Of a DNA stretch of 64,000 nucleotides, positions 45,887 to 55,017 are shown in pieces (position 1 is the first letter of the stretch; each line of letters begins with the position of its first letter). Origin of the DNA: JAEEJA01 sp036343175 (GTDB lineage Bacteria; Bacillota; Clostridia; Lachnospirales; Lachnospiraceae); NCBI GenBank assembly GCA_036343175.1, contig JAZASR010000008.1, positions 1 through 64,000 on the forward strand. Reading direction: 5' to 3'. The position numbers and the translations under genes were made by a program. The notes beneath the pieces were generated by a model that saw only the letters and a program-made list of their open reading frames with translations, was not told the origin of the DNA and made no database searches.

Positions 45887-46915
45887 ATGAATACTGATAA
45901 TTCCTATCACGACATAAAAAATAATAAATCTGAAATTCCTCCGGTATCTGTCCTCCTTTCTGCCTGCAATGGTGAAAAATATCTTAAAGATCAGGTTGAT
46001 TCTATATTTTCCCAGACATATAAGAATATCATCCTTTATGTTCGCGATGACGGATCGACAGATGGTACATGGGAACTTCTGAATAAGCTGCAGAAAAAGT
46101 ACGGCAGTGACCGCATGAATATCATTAAAGGTAAGAATAAAGGCTTTGGAAAGAGCTTTATGGAGCTTTTAAAGTATGCAGATGAAGGGGATTACTGGGC
46201 ATTTTCGGATCAGGACGATGTGTGGTTCCCTGAGAAGATCGAAAGAGGGGTAAAGTGGCTTACCGCTGAGGAAAGCAGGTATGCAGAAAATTCTCAACTT
46301 GATGGAACTTTTTATAGCAGAGAACAGAACGGAAACTTATCAAAATGCAAGTTTGTTCCTCTTATGTACCACAGTGCCTTCAAAAATGTTGATGAGAGCC
46401 TGAATCCACTCAATGATTATCTGCCGCCAAAGTACAGGTATGACTTCAGAAGATCAATCACCGACTGCCTTCATATGGGCTTTTCAGATATTATTAACAA
46501 AGATCTGCGCAGCATGATGCTTGAGGGTGATCCAAAGATCCTGACTACTCATGACCATTGGGCCGAAATGCTTGTAATGGAGTTCGGAAAAGTCTACTTC
46601 GACCCACATATCAGTTGTCTGCACCGAAGACTGAATTCAAGTATTTCAGGTTTATCAATGAAGAACAGAATCAGGTGGCTTATAGGTGCAATGAAAGGCG
46701 ATTATGACTTTAAATCCTGTGTACATGAGTTCAAGATTCATTTCTATGATAAGATGAAGCAGGAAGACCGTAAATTCATATGGATGTTCTCAATAAAGAG
46801 AGGTCATTATAATATTGCTAAGCAGTTTGCGAAGGCTTTCTATCCTAAAAGGTGGAGACCTTCATTGTCTTCTGAGCTTGTAATGCGTACTTTGATGCTG
46901 ATAGGTAAGATATGA
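45887..46915 (+). CDS. Family 2 glycosyltransferase, RfbF/rhamnosyltransferase-like subgroup
   Basis: About 342 residues from the ATG after AGGAG; an in-frame GTG at 45881 would overlap that site. The GT-A domain shows LLSACNGEKYLKDQVDSIFSQTY, YVRDDGSTDGTW and FSDQDDVWFPEKIE, the ACNGE/SDQDD variant typical of O-antigen transferases. An insert of about 80 residues after the DDVW motif and a basic C-terminus follow. It is the last gene before the manC promoter. Donor and acceptor are unknown. Confidence 0.85.
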   Translation: MNTDNSYHDIKNNKSEIPPVSVLLSACNGEKYLKDQVDSIFSQTYKNIILYVRDDGSTDGTWELLNKLQKKYGSDRMNIIKGKNKGFGKSFMELLKYADEGDYWAFSDQDDVWFPEKIERGVKWLTAEESRYAENSQLDGTFYSREQNGNLSKCKFVPLMYHSAFKNVDESLNPLNDYLPPKYRYDFRRSITDCLHMGFSDIINKDLRSMMLEGDPKILTTHDHWAEMLVMEFGKVYFDPHISCLHRRLNSSISGLSMKNRIRWLIGAMKGDYDFKSCVHEFKIHFYDKMKQEDRKFIWMFSIKRGHYNIAKQFAKAFYPKRWRPSLSSELVMRTLMLIGKI

Positions 46916-47007
46916 CTGAAAAAACTTTAGTATTAGTTCTTTATTCAATATGGTATATAAATGCATGCTGAATATCTTTAAATTTTCCTTTACAATTCAA
47001 TAATAGT

Positions 47008-47036
47008 TTGAACACCGCGCTGTTTTATGCTATTAT
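47008..47036 (+). promoter_or_regulatory. Candidate promoter of manC
   Basis: TTGAAC (47008-47013) and TATTAT (47031-47036) are 17 bp apart, 79 bp before the start codon. A separate promoter would let GDP-mannose supply run apart from the glycan operon. Confidence 0.45.
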
Positions 47037-47114
47037 AAATGAGTTAAAGACCTGCCTCTTTATATGCGCAGGTCCGGGAGTTTACAAAATATATTACTTA
47101 TGAGGAGTGAAATC

Positions 47115-48434
47115 ATGAACGTTATTTTACTTTCAGGCGGTTCAGGAAAGAGACTGTGGCCGCTGTCAAACGATGTCAGATCAAAGCAGTTCATTAAGAT
47201 GTTTAAGGACGAAGAGGGCGAATACGAGTCCATGGTCCAGAGGGTCTACAGACAGATAACTACTACAGTGAGGGATGCGCATGTCACTGTAGCTACATCT
47301 CTTACACAGATGTCTTCACTTCATAATCAGATAGGTGATGACGTGGATGTATCCGTGGAGCCATTGAGGAAAGATACTTTCCCTGCTATTGCTCTTGCGG
47401 CAGCTTATCTTCACGACAAGAAGAAGGTCGGAGAGGATGAGCCTGTTATCGTGGTTCCTGTCGATACCTTCGTTGAAGATGCTTATTATAAGACACTTGA
47501 GGAACTTGCAGACCTCGTAAATAAGGATAATTCCAATATTACTCTTATCGGCATCGAGCCGACATATGCTACTAATAAGTACGGCTATATCATTCCTGAT
47601 GCCAAGGATAAGGTTTCCAAGGTAAAGGAATTCAAGGAGAAGCCGGAGCGCGCAAAGGCTGAGGAGTACTTGAAGTCAGGTGCCCTCTGGAACTCAGGCA
47701 TCTTCGCATTTAAAATGTCATATATCCTTGATAAATGTCATTCACTTATCAATTTCACTGATTATGAGGATCTTTACGGAAAGTTTGCTGAGCTCGATCC
47801 TATAAGCTTCGATTATGCCGTGCTCGAGAAGGAGTCCAATATTTCGGTCCTCCGCTATTCAGGCGACTGGAAGGATGTAGGAACCTGGAATACCATGTCA
47901 GAGGTAATGTCCGATAAGGTCATCGGCAAGGCTGAGCTCGATGAGGAGACCGAGAATACCAATGTTTATAATGAACTTGGTATCCCGATCCTCGTTATGG
48001 GCGTAAAGAACATGGTAGTTGCAGCATCCGGCGACGGTATCCTTGTAACTGACAAGGAGCGTTCACGTTCCATGAAGCCATATGTTGAGAAGATCTCCTC
48101 AGGCATAAGCATTGCTGAGAAGAGCTGGGGCACATACAAGGTCATCGATGCAGGCAACGGCTATCTTACCATCAAGGCTAACTTAAAGGCAGGCTCTCAT
48201 ATGTCATACCAGTCTCATGAGTTCAGAGACGAGTCCTGGACAGTCCTTAACGGTATCGGCAGGGCTATTGTAGACGGCGAGGCACAGCTCGTGCGTCCAG
48301 GCGACGTCATAGTAATGCCGTCCGGCACTAAGCACACTATCATCGCTGAGTCGGAGATGACTCTCCTTGAGACCCAGATCGGCGCCATCAACAAGAAGGA
48401 TAAGCAGAAGTATGATTTTCCTGAGGATGTGTGA
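47115..48434 (+). CDS. manC: Mannose-1-phosphate guanylyltransferase (with cupin domain)
   Basis: It makes GDP-mannose from GTP and mannose-1-phosphate. 439 residues from the ATG; the longer frame from 47064 contains the ribosome site GAGGAG. The N-terminal domain opens LLSGGSGKRLWPLSND; IVVPVDTFV, the FKEKPERAKAEEYL segment and LWNSGIFAFKM follow, typical of type II Man1P transferases. The C-terminal 100 residues form the cupin isomerase-like half (VLNGIGRAIVDGEAQLVRPG). It lacks the strict HHRHE motif of bifunctional enzymes (the region reads SHMSYQSHEFRDESW), so isomerase activity is doubtful. Its promoter and terminator make it a single-gene unit. Confidence 0.92.
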   Translation: MNVILLSGGSGKRLWPLSNDVRSKQFIKMFKDEEGEYESMVQRVYRQITTTVRDAHVTVATSLTQMSSLHNQIGDDVDVSVEPLRKDTFPAIALAAAYLHDKKKVGEDEPVIVVPVDTFVEDAYYKTLEELADLVNKDNSNITLIGIEPTYATNKYGYIIPDAKDKVSKVKEFKEKPERAKAEEYLKSGALWNSGIFAFKMSYILDKCHSLINFTDYEDLYGKFAELDPISFDYAVLEKESNISVLRYSGDWKDVGTWNTMSEVMSDKVIGKAELDEETENTNVYNELGIPILVMGVKNMVVAASGDGILVTDKERSRSMKPYVEKISSGISIAEKSWGTYKVIDAGNGYLTIKANLKAGSHMSYQSHEFRDESWTVLNGIGRAIVDGEAQLVRPGDVIVMPSGTKHTIIAESEMTLLETQIGAINKKDKQKYDFPEDV

Positions 48435-48469
48435 TGGGACAATTTCCCTAAAGTAAATAAAAGCTTATA

Positions 48470-48508
48470 AAGCCGTTGATATGAGACTTCATGTCAGCGG
48501 CTTTTTTA
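48470..48508 (+). terminator. Intrinsic terminator after manC
   Basis: AAGCCGTTGATATGA pairs, with two G-U wobbles, with TCATGTCAGCGGCTT around a four-base loop, and is followed by TTTT. It separates manC from the next unit. Confidence 0.92.
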
Positions 48509-48536
48509 TGTCTATTTAAGGATTTTGCTATTTTCA

Positions 48537-48565
48537 TTGTAAGCTGATTCGTGTTAGAATATAAA
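48537..48565 (+). promoter_or_regulatory. Candidate promoter of the GT2/DUF2304 unit
   Basis: TTGTAA (48537-48542) and TATAAA (48560-48565) are 17 bp apart, directly after the manC terminator. The leader to the next gene is about 110 nt with no obvious structure. Confidence 0.4.
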
Positions 48566-48677
48566 TAAGAGTGAAGATCTTATATCTGAATATATTGGCT
48601 GTATTTATTTCTGATCGGCACCTGTAATAATATAATCTATATTTTTTACAGCTGTCAGAATAATATTATAGGATGTC

Positions 48678-49376
48678 TTGAAAGGTATGAAGAAGTTAAT
48701 TATCATTCCGGCTTATAATGAGTCCGGAAATATTGAGAGGACGGTCGCAGACATCAAAGAGCATGCGTCCGGCTTTGACTATGTGGTCGTGAACGACTGT
48801 TCCAGGGATGAAACGCTGGATGTACTCAGGAAGAACCGCATGAGCTATCTGAATCTTCCTGTCAACTTAGGCATTGGAGGAGCAGTCCAGGCAGGCTACA
48901 GGTATGCTTATTATCACGGATATGATCTGGCAGTTCAGTTCGACGGAGACGGCCAGCACAGTGCAGCCTACCTGCAGAAGATGGCTGATACCCTTATTGA
49001 AGGGGATTATGATATGGTCATAGGGTCGAGATTCATAGATCACAGCGGTTTTCAGTCGAGCTTCATGAGAAGAGTAGGCATTAAGTATTTCACAGGTCTT
49101 ATAAAGCTTCTGACCGGGAGTACGATCACTGATCCGACCTCCGGCATGCGGATGATAGGCAGGAAGCTCATGAAGGATTTTACAGATGAATATCCAAAGG
49201 ATTATCCGGAGCCTGAGAGCGTGGTTACTGCTCTTGTTCGTAAATATAAGGTATGTGAGGTTCCGGTCGAGATGAATGAACGTATATCAGGCAAGTCTTC
49301 GATATCGCCGGTGAAGAGTGTTTATTATATGATAAAGGTCACTGTGGCTGTAGTTATAGCAAGGCTCAACCGGTGA
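48678..49376 (+). CDS. DPM1-like family 2 glycosyltransferase
   Basis: 232 residues. IIIPAYNESGNIERTV, VVNDCSRDETLDVL, the NLGIGGAVQAGYRYA loop and VQFDGDGQHSAAYLQKM belong to the dolichol/undecaprenyl-phosphate hexose synthase group, which charges a lipid carrier with one sugar. It has no C-terminal membrane helices of its own; the small DUF2304 membrane protein just downstream is its common partner. The start could be TTG 48678, with a GGAT-type site, or ATG 48687, which begins MKKLIII like its homologues. With manC next door, mannose is a possible sugar; this is inference. Confidence 0.87.
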   Translation: MKGMKKLIIIPAYNESGNIERTVADIKEHASGFDYVVVNDCSRDETLDVLRKNRMSYLNLPVNLGIGGAVQAGYRYAYYHGYDLAVQFDGDGQHSAAYLQKMADTLIEGDYDMVIGSRFIDHSGFQSSFMRRVGIKYFTGLIKLLTGSTITDPTSGMRMIGRKLMKDFTDEYPKDYPEPESVVTALVRKYKVCEVPVEMNERISGKSSISPVKSVYYMIKVTVAVVIARLNR

Positions 49377-49514
49377 TCCTTTACACTAAGCGTATTCTTT
49401 TGCTTAAGCAGCAGTTCCTTTCAGGAGGCTTTAAGCAGCCGCCTTTTCTTTCAGCGGATATACTTCAGTATAAGCTAAGAGATATACTTATAGCTATTAA
49501 TAAGGGGATCGATC

Positions 49515-49901
49515 ATGTCATTAAGATTGCAGATTTTTTTGATAATAGTACTGTTATTGGTGGCAGTCTATATTATGAGGCTTCTTTCCAACAGGCGCCT
49601 GAGCTTTAAGATAGGTCTGCTTTGGATATTTGTTGATGTTATATTGCTTTTATTTTCTATATTTCCATCATGGCTCAACTGTGTCTCGCACTTTTTCGGT
49701 ATAGCAAGTCCGGTGAACATGCTCTTTTTCTTCGGATTTATATTTGCGATCGTACTTATATTTTCTCTTTCAATGGAGGTCACAAAGCTCTCTGACAGGG
49801 TAAAGAAGCTTTCCCAGGAGCTCGCAATACTCAGAAAAGATGCGCTTGATCCGGAAAACAGGTCCTTGAAAGAAAAGGATATCAGGGACGATGGTGTTTA
49901 A
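49515..49901 (+). CDS. DUF2304 membrane protein
   Basis: 128 residues with three membrane helices (a first at 5-22, then FKIGLLWIFVDVILLLFSIF and NMLFFFGFIFAIVLIFSL) and a charged C-terminal tail with TKLSDRVKKLSQELAIL, which looks like a coiled coil. This is the DUF2304 plan. Such proteins regularly accompany DPM1-like transferases and probably anchor them or help flip the lipid-linked sugar; the function is not proven. Another short open frame at 49373-49609 overlaps its start and is rejected. Confidence 0.85.
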   Translation: MSLRLQIFLIIVLLLVAVYIMRLLSNRRLSFKIGLLWIFVDVILLLFSIFPSWLNCVSHFFGIASPVNMLFFFGFIFAIVLIFSLSMEVTKLSDRVKKLSQELAILRKDALDPENRSLKEKDIRDDGV

Positions 49902-49985
49902 AAGGAAAACAGGCAGCCACTGATAAAGAAGCTTAAGCCTGTTAAAATTATCTATATAAAATCTACTCGAAAGAAGGTAGACCCT

Positions 49986-51647
49986 ATGTTCGATAAGAAC
50001 AGAAAACAGTTAGTAAGAGTCATAGGTCATAAGAATCCCGATACAGATTCTATATGCTCAGCCATAGCTTTAGCATATCTTAAGAATCACACAGACAGTG
50101 TTCCTTATGAGGCCCGCCGTGCAGGCGAAATAAGCCGTGAGACTGCCTTTGTACTTTCGCATTTTGGCTTTTCATGGCCGAGACTTTCAGAAAACGTAAG
50201 CCCTACTCTTTATAATGTTGATATTCGTATTGAGGATCCTGTCACTGAAGATATTTCCTTAAGGAAAGCATGGAAATTCATGGAAAAAGAGAGTATTGAT
50301 ACCCTCTGTGTTACCAATGAAGAAGACCATATCCGCGGTATCATAACTATCAAGGATATTGCCAGGGCTAATCTTAATATTTTTGATTCTTCCATACTCT
50401 CTGCATCACATACGTCAATTGAGAATATTGTTGAGACACTGGAAGGAACCCTGCTTCTTGGAGATCCTGAGGAGAAGCTGATCGCCGGAAACATCGTGGT
50501 CGGCTCATCGCCGGAATCCATGAAGCGTGACCTGAAGAAGGGCGATATCGTAATACTTACCAATAATCTTGAAGATGAGATATATGCTATAGAAGCAGGC
50601 GCTTCTGTGATCATTGTCTGCATGGAAGACGATGAAGGAAAGCCTGATATACTCGTAAAGTATGGCCGTGAGAATGATATTACTGTCATTCAGACACCAC
50701 TCGATACTTATGCTGCAGTAAGACTTATATGTATGGCTGCTCCTGTTTCATACTTTATGTCAAAGAATACAATGGCCTTTCACATCAATACTCCTGTTGA
50801 GGACGTCAAAGCTACTATGGCAAAAGTGCGTTATAAGTATTTCCCGGTGCTTGACGCAGAAGATATGTATATAGGTATGGTCAGCCGAAGAAATATTCTT
50901 AATGTACATAAGAAGAAGGTCATTCTGGTAGATCATAATGAAAGGTCTCAGGCGGTAGATGGACTTGAAGATGCTGAGATCCTTGCTGTTATTGATCATC
51001 ACAGGATCGGTACACTCGAAACCGGCGGTCCTGTCTATTTCCGCAATGAGCCTGTTGGCTGTACTGCAACTATCATATACAGAATGTTTTTGGAAAACAG
51101 TGTTGATGTACCGGAGGATATAGCAGGACTTCTGCTATCAGCAATACTTTCTGATACACTTATATTCCATTCGCCTACATGTACTAAGCAGGATATAGAT
51201 ACTGCCAGCTCTCTGGCTCGAATATGCGAAGAGAATATACAGGATTACGGCAGGCAGATGTTTGAGGCAGGTGAGAACCTTACAGGCAGGACTGGCGAAG
51301 ATCTTATGAATACAGATTGTAAGGAATTCAACTTAGGCGAATTTTCTATCTGTGTTGCTCAGGGCTTCTTCATGTCTAAGAAGGCTTATGATGAGGCAAA
51401 AGTACTTATAAAGGATTATATGAATACTACAACCGGTCGTGATGGAGTGAATATGCAGTTCTTCATGCTGACAAGCATAGAGACTCAGGGAACCCTTCTA
51501 TTATTTGAAGGAAACGGAGCTGACAGAATAGTAGCAGATGCTTTCAATGTAGAGGTAAATGACCACGAAGCCATACTTCCGGGAGTAGTCAGCCGTAAGA
51601 AGCAGTTGATACCGCCGCTCAGAGATAAGATAATCAGTGGAAATTAA
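49986..51647 (+). CDS. ppaC: Manganese-dependent inorganic pyrophosphatase with CBS-DRTGG domains
   Basis: It hydrolyses pyrophosphate in the cytoplasm. 553 residues: the DHH domain begins VRVIGHKNPDTDSICSAIA, continues after an insert of about 240 residues with VILVDHNERSQAV and VIDHHRIG, and ends with the DHHA2 domain (VVSRKKQLIPPL). The insert carries two CBS motifs flanking a DRTGG domain, the arrangement of adenine-nucleotide-regulated family II pyrophosphatases of clostridia. Within a locus with three nucleotidyltransferases it would pull sugar-nucleotide synthesis forward, though a general housekeeping role is equally possible. Confidence 0.95.
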   Translation: MFDKNRKQLVRVIGHKNPDTDSICSAIALAYLKNHTDSVPYEARRAGEISRETAFVLSHFGFSWPRLSENVSPTLYNVDIRIEDPVTEDISLRKAWKFMEKESIDTLCVTNEEDHIRGIITIKDIARANLNIFDSSILSASHTSIENIVETLEGTLLLGDPEEKLIAGNIVVGSSPESMKRDLKKGDIVILTNNLEDEIYAIEAGASVIIVCMEDDEGKPDILVKYGRENDITVIQTPLDTYAAVRLICMAAPVSYFMSKNTMAFHINTPVEDVKATMAKVRYKYFPVLDAEDMYIGMVSRRNILNVHKKKVILVDHNERSQAVDGLEDAEILAVIDHHRIGTLETGGPVYFRNEPVGCTATIIYRMFLENSVDVPEDIAGLLLSAILSDTLIFHSPTCTKQDIDTASSLARICEENIQDYGRQMFEAGENLTGRTGEDLMNTDCKEFNLGEFSICVAQGFFMSKKAYDEAKVLIKDYMNTTTGRDGVNMQFFMLTSIETQGTLLLFEGNGADRIVADAFNVEVNDHEAILPGVVSRKKQLIPPLRDKIISGN

Positions 51648-51707
51648 AAAATGCCATCAGCTTCAAGCAGGTCTATGCCCTAAGTTTTAATAAGGAGATA
51701 AAAATAT

Positions 51708-52928
51708 ATGTCTGACTCTGTGAGTTTATATAAGATCGATATGATTTCAATAATCATACCTGTTTATAACGGGGCAAAAGTCTTAAAAAGGTCTGTGGGT
51801 TCGGTATACAGACAGACTTATGAAAATATCGAGTTGATACTTATAAATGACGGGTCGACTGATGAGAGCCTGCAGGTCTTGGAGAAGCTTGCCGGGAAAG
51901 CACCGGAAAACGTTCATGTGGTAATCCTTGATCAGAAGAACCATGGCATCTGTATTGCCCGCAATCACGGTATCGACCATGCACATGGAAAATATATTAT
52001 GTTCATGGATCAGGACGACCGCATGCATCCTGACTGCATTGAAAGACTTGTTTGTGCTTCAAAGCCTGAGCCTATGGATACTGCTTGTCAATGCCGGGAT
52101 ATTAAAGAAGACAGGACAGCTTCAACAAACGAGACCATTGGCGATTCCGCATATGCAAATGCGGAAGACAAGCAGGATATAAGATATGCTGACATGGTCA
52201 TTGGCGGTTTTGACCTTAAAGACGTAACTACCGGGAAGATCAAAGAACGCTGGACATTAGATCCCGATCATTATTTTGATATGTTCAGGATCACAGCTCC
52301 GTGGGGAAGACTGTTCAGGAAATCCATCATTGATAAATACAATCTCCGCTTTATGGTCACAAAGATCAGCGAGGATCTTTACTTTAATTACGTATATTTA
52401 AGTTATTGCAGGAATGTTATGGTACTGCCGTACCGGGGATATGTCTGGTACGTAAGTCCTGCCTCTGAGTCTCATGCCAATATGAGCCGGTACAGCGAAG
52501 ACCGTGATGTGCTGAAGGTGCTGGATAAGATGCTTGCGGATATGGATCATCCTTCTGAAGGTGCATGCAGGATCTTTAGGTCAGCTGCTGATATTCACAT
52601 GAACAAATCTGATGATATTTCAAGTAATAAGGACTATATAGGCTCAGTGAAAAGAGAATACATCGACTATGCTGTTATAAAACATGTTGTCTGGTATCTC
52701 TTTTTTACCGCCAGAAGTCTTGACGCTGATGCATTGAAGATAAATTATAACCGCTGCATAAATTGGCTTTTAGCAAATGCCGCCAATGTTTATGACAATC
52801 CGCTGATTAGGAAAGTTAATGAGCCTGCCGGGGAAAATCCAAAAATAAAACTGATAATTAAATTTTCAGTATTACTGATAAGGATGAAGGTTTTCGAAAA
52901 GCTACTTCAGGTTTATAGAGTACTATAA
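51708..52928 (+). CDS. Family 2 glycosyltransferase
   Basis: 406 residues. ISIIIPVYNGAKVLKRSVGS, LINDGSTDES, GICIARNHGID and FMDQDDRMHPDC give a standard GT-A transferase. A later ITAPWGRLFRKSII segment, also seen in EpsJ/WcaA-like enzymes, and the acidic insert after residue 120 (DIKEDRTASTNETIG) are further features. AAGGAG lies upstream of the ATG. Acceptor and donor unknown. It begins a run of four more glycan genes. Confidence 0.87.
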   Translation: MSDSVSLYKIDMISIIIPVYNGAKVLKRSVGSVYRQTYENIELILINDGSTDESLQVLEKLAGKAPENVHVVILDQKNHGICIARNHGIDHAHGKYIMFMDQDDRMHPDCIERLVCASKPEPMDTACQCRDIKEDRTASTNETIGDSAYANAEDKQDIRYADMVIGGFDLKDVTTGKIKERWTLDPDHYFDMFRITAPWGRLFRKSIIDKYNLRFMVTKISEDLYFNYVYLSYCRNVMVLPYRGYVWYVSPASESHANMSRYSEDRDVLKVLDKMLADMDHPSEGACRIFRSAADIHMNKSDDISSNKDYIGSVKREYIDYAVIKHVVWYLFFTARSLDADALKINYNRCINWLLANAANVYDNPLIRKVNEPAGENPKIKLIIKFSVLLIRMKVFEKLLQVYRVL

Positions 52929-52951
52929 TTACAAATAATAAGAGGTCATTT

Positions 52952-53998
52952 ATGATAAAAGGTTCATATCTTTCTGATAAACTGGAATTCCGCAGCAATA
53001 ACATTACCATGATGCGCTTTATTGCAGCAGTCTGTGTCATAGCCTGTCACGCTTACTATATTACCAGAAATGAAATCGATCCTGTGAGCAGATTGAATAA
53101 TGGTCAGTGCAATCTTGGCGGACTTGCAGTCATAGTTTTTTTCTTCCTTAGCGGTCTATATGTCACTAAATCTCTTGAACGCGATAATAATCTTAAAAAA
53201 TTTTTCTGGAAGAGAGTAAGAAGGATCTTTCCTCAGGTATGGATAATTTATCTGTTTTTTATATTTGTATTGGGTCCTGTTCTTACCAATCTGAGCATAC
53301 CTGATTATTTTTCCAATAAGGGTACCTGGCTCTTTATGCTTAATTTTTTATTGATACCGGTTCATAATCTACCTGGAGTATTTATAAATGCACCATACCA
53401 GACTGTCAATGGATCATTCTGGACTATGCCTGTCGAGTTTGTATGTTATATTGGGCTTATGATCATGTTCTTATCTGGCTCTCTGATAATTAAAAAGTTC
53501 AGTTACTTTAAGAGAACTTATATAGATATTGCTGCATTTGTATTCTTAGCTGCAGTAACTGTTGTCTTTACCACAAATAGTGCATTAGTCTCTATAGGCT
53601 TAATAGTCAGGCCGGTTTCTGCTTTTTTTCTAGGGGTTCTTTTCTATGACTTCAGAGATCATATCAAACTTTCACCTGTCTTAGGTCTTATATTTCTTAT
53701 GGTCTGGCTTGCACTATCCAAGACATTTTTATTTGGTCTTGGCATCATATTTCTTTTTCCGTACGGATTTTTATCAATAGCATTGGGAATGCCGCAAATA
53801 AAAAATCTTGCATATGTATTTAATTGTTCTTATGAAATGTATCTTCTTGGATGGCCAATACAGCAGGTTATCCTGCATTATATTGATGGTATCAGCCCTG
53901 TATGGAACTTTATTCTGACACTGCCCTTTGATATTGCAGGCGGATATCTGGTCTTTAGATTGACTGAATGGCTGTTAAGCAAATTGAAAAATTCTTAG
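52952..53998 (+). CDS. Membrane O-acyltransferase (acyltransferase-3 family), third copy
   Basis: 348 residues with about ten membrane helices. MMRFIAAVCVIACHAYYITR carries the conserved His, and GGLAVIVFFFLSGLYVTKSL the family loop; the WKRVRRIFPQVWII stretch is also typical. It starts 23 bp after the preceding transferase. Three such acyltransferases in one locus point to a heavily O-acylated glycan. Confidence 0.85.
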   Translation: MIKGSYLSDKLEFRSNNITMMRFIAAVCVIACHAYYITRNEIDPVSRLNNGQCNLGGLAVIVFFFLSGLYVTKSLERDNNLKKFFWKRVRRIFPQVWIIYLFFIFVLGPVLTNLSIPDYFSNKGTWLFMLNFLLIPVHNLPGVFINAPYQTVNGSFWTMPVEFVCYIGLMIMFLSGSLIIKKFSYFKRTYIDIAAFVFLAAVTVVFTTNSALVSIGLIVRPVSAFFLGVLFYDFRDHIKLSPVLGLIFLMVWLALSKTFLFGLGIIFLFPYGFLSIALGMPQIKNLAYVFNCSYEMYLLGWPIQQVILHYIDGISPVWNFILTLPFDIAGGYLVFRLTEWLLSKLKNS

Positions 53999-54002
53999 GT
54001 TA

Positions 54003-54032
54003 TTGTACTTTTACAATATTTTATCTTATAAT
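54003..54032 (+). promoter_or_regulatory. Candidate promoter before the second SDR gene
   Basis: TTGTAC (54003-54008) and TATAAT (54027-54032) have an 18-bp spacer in the 176-bp gap after the third acyltransferase. The consensus -10 is the main support. Confidence 0.35.
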
Positions 54033-54174
54033 GATCTAGCATGATGTTCAAATAAATGAAATCACTTTTAAAGTCTGGTTATGTCAGGAATCTTTATTTA
54101 TATGATGTGTGCGGCAAAAGTTTTTTGGTACTTACGTCATATATATTCATTATATGAAAAGAGGGTAAGAATCT

Positions 54175-55017
54175 ATGAGAGTTCTTGTAACAGGGGCTGC
54201 CGGCTATATAGGCAGACATGTTGTTAAGGCATTTTTAAATGAGGGACATGAGGTTATAGCTTCAGATTTTCAGTTCAAGGGTGTCGATGAAAGGGCAAAG
54301 TTCATCGAAGTACCTATTTTTTCTGGCAGGGATGACATCTTTGAAAAGCTTGGTAAACCAGATGTGCTGGTGCACCTTGCATGGAGAGATGGATTCATAC
54401 ATAACTCTGCTGCCCATATGCTGGACCTTTCATCACATGTAAAGTTCCTCGAGAATATGATCGATGGCGGCCTTAAGTATCTTACCGTCATGGGTACCAT
54501 GCATGAAGTCGGATATTGGGAAGGACCTATAGAGGCAGATACTCCATGTAATCCTATGTCTATGTATGGAATTGCCAAGAATGCCCTCCGTCAGACACTT
54601 CTGCTTTACTGCAAAGATAAGGATGTAAATCTTCACTGGCTCAGAGCCTATTATATCTATGGCGATGACATTCATGGAAGCTCCATATTTGCCAAGCTAT
54701 GTCAGGCTGAAGAAGATGGAAAGGCGGAGTTCCCGTTTACAAGCGGTAAGAACAGGTACGACTTCATACACATAGATGAGCTGGCTCGTCAAATTACAGC
54801 TGCCAGCGTTCAGAATAAGATAAATGGCGTTATTAACGTATGTAAAGGCCAGACAATGACACTTGCAGAGAAGGTCGAGTCTTATATTAAAGATCACAAT
54901 TTTAAAATTCATTTAAAGTACGGTGCATATCCTGACCGCCCATATGATTCACCGGGCGAATGGGGAGATGCTGAGCTTATAAAAAAGATAATGGAGGATC
55001 ACGATGCAGTACAATAA
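54175..55017 (+). CDS. NAD-dependent sugar epimerase/dehydratase family protein
   Basis: 280 residues of the extended SDR family. VTGAAGYIGRHVVKAF is the nucleotide loop, and the MYGIAKNALRQTLL region has the catalytic Tyr-x3-Lys. It is shorter than the GalE/RmlB enzymes (320 or more). The substrate is unknown; a nucleotide sugar is implied by the neighbours. The next gene overlaps its end by 14 bp. Confidence 0.8.
   Translation: MRVLVTGAAGYIGRHVVKAFLNEGHEVIASDFQFKGVDERAKFIEVPIFSGRDDIFEKLGKPDVLVHLAWRDGFIHNSAAHMLDLSSHVKFLENMIDGGLKYLTVMGTMHEVGYWEGPIEADTPCNPMSMYGIAKNALRQTLLLYCKDKDVNLHWLRAYYIYGDDIHGSSIFAKLCQAEEDGKAEFPFTSGKNRYDFIHIDELARQITAASVQNKINGVINVCKGQTMTLAEKVESYIKDHNFKIHLKYGAYPDRPYDSPGEWGDAELIKKIMEDHDAVQ

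Noticed and set aside
47115..48434. Bifunctional mannose-6-phosphate isomerase activity of the manC product
   Set aside because: The cupin half lacks the strict active-site motif of the isomerase, so only the guanylyltransferase role is called.
49373..49609. 78-codon frame between the GT2 and DUF2304 genes
   Set aside because: It overlaps the DUF2304 start, begins at the last codon of the transferase, and has no family-like sequence; DUF2304 has the ribosome site and membrane helices.
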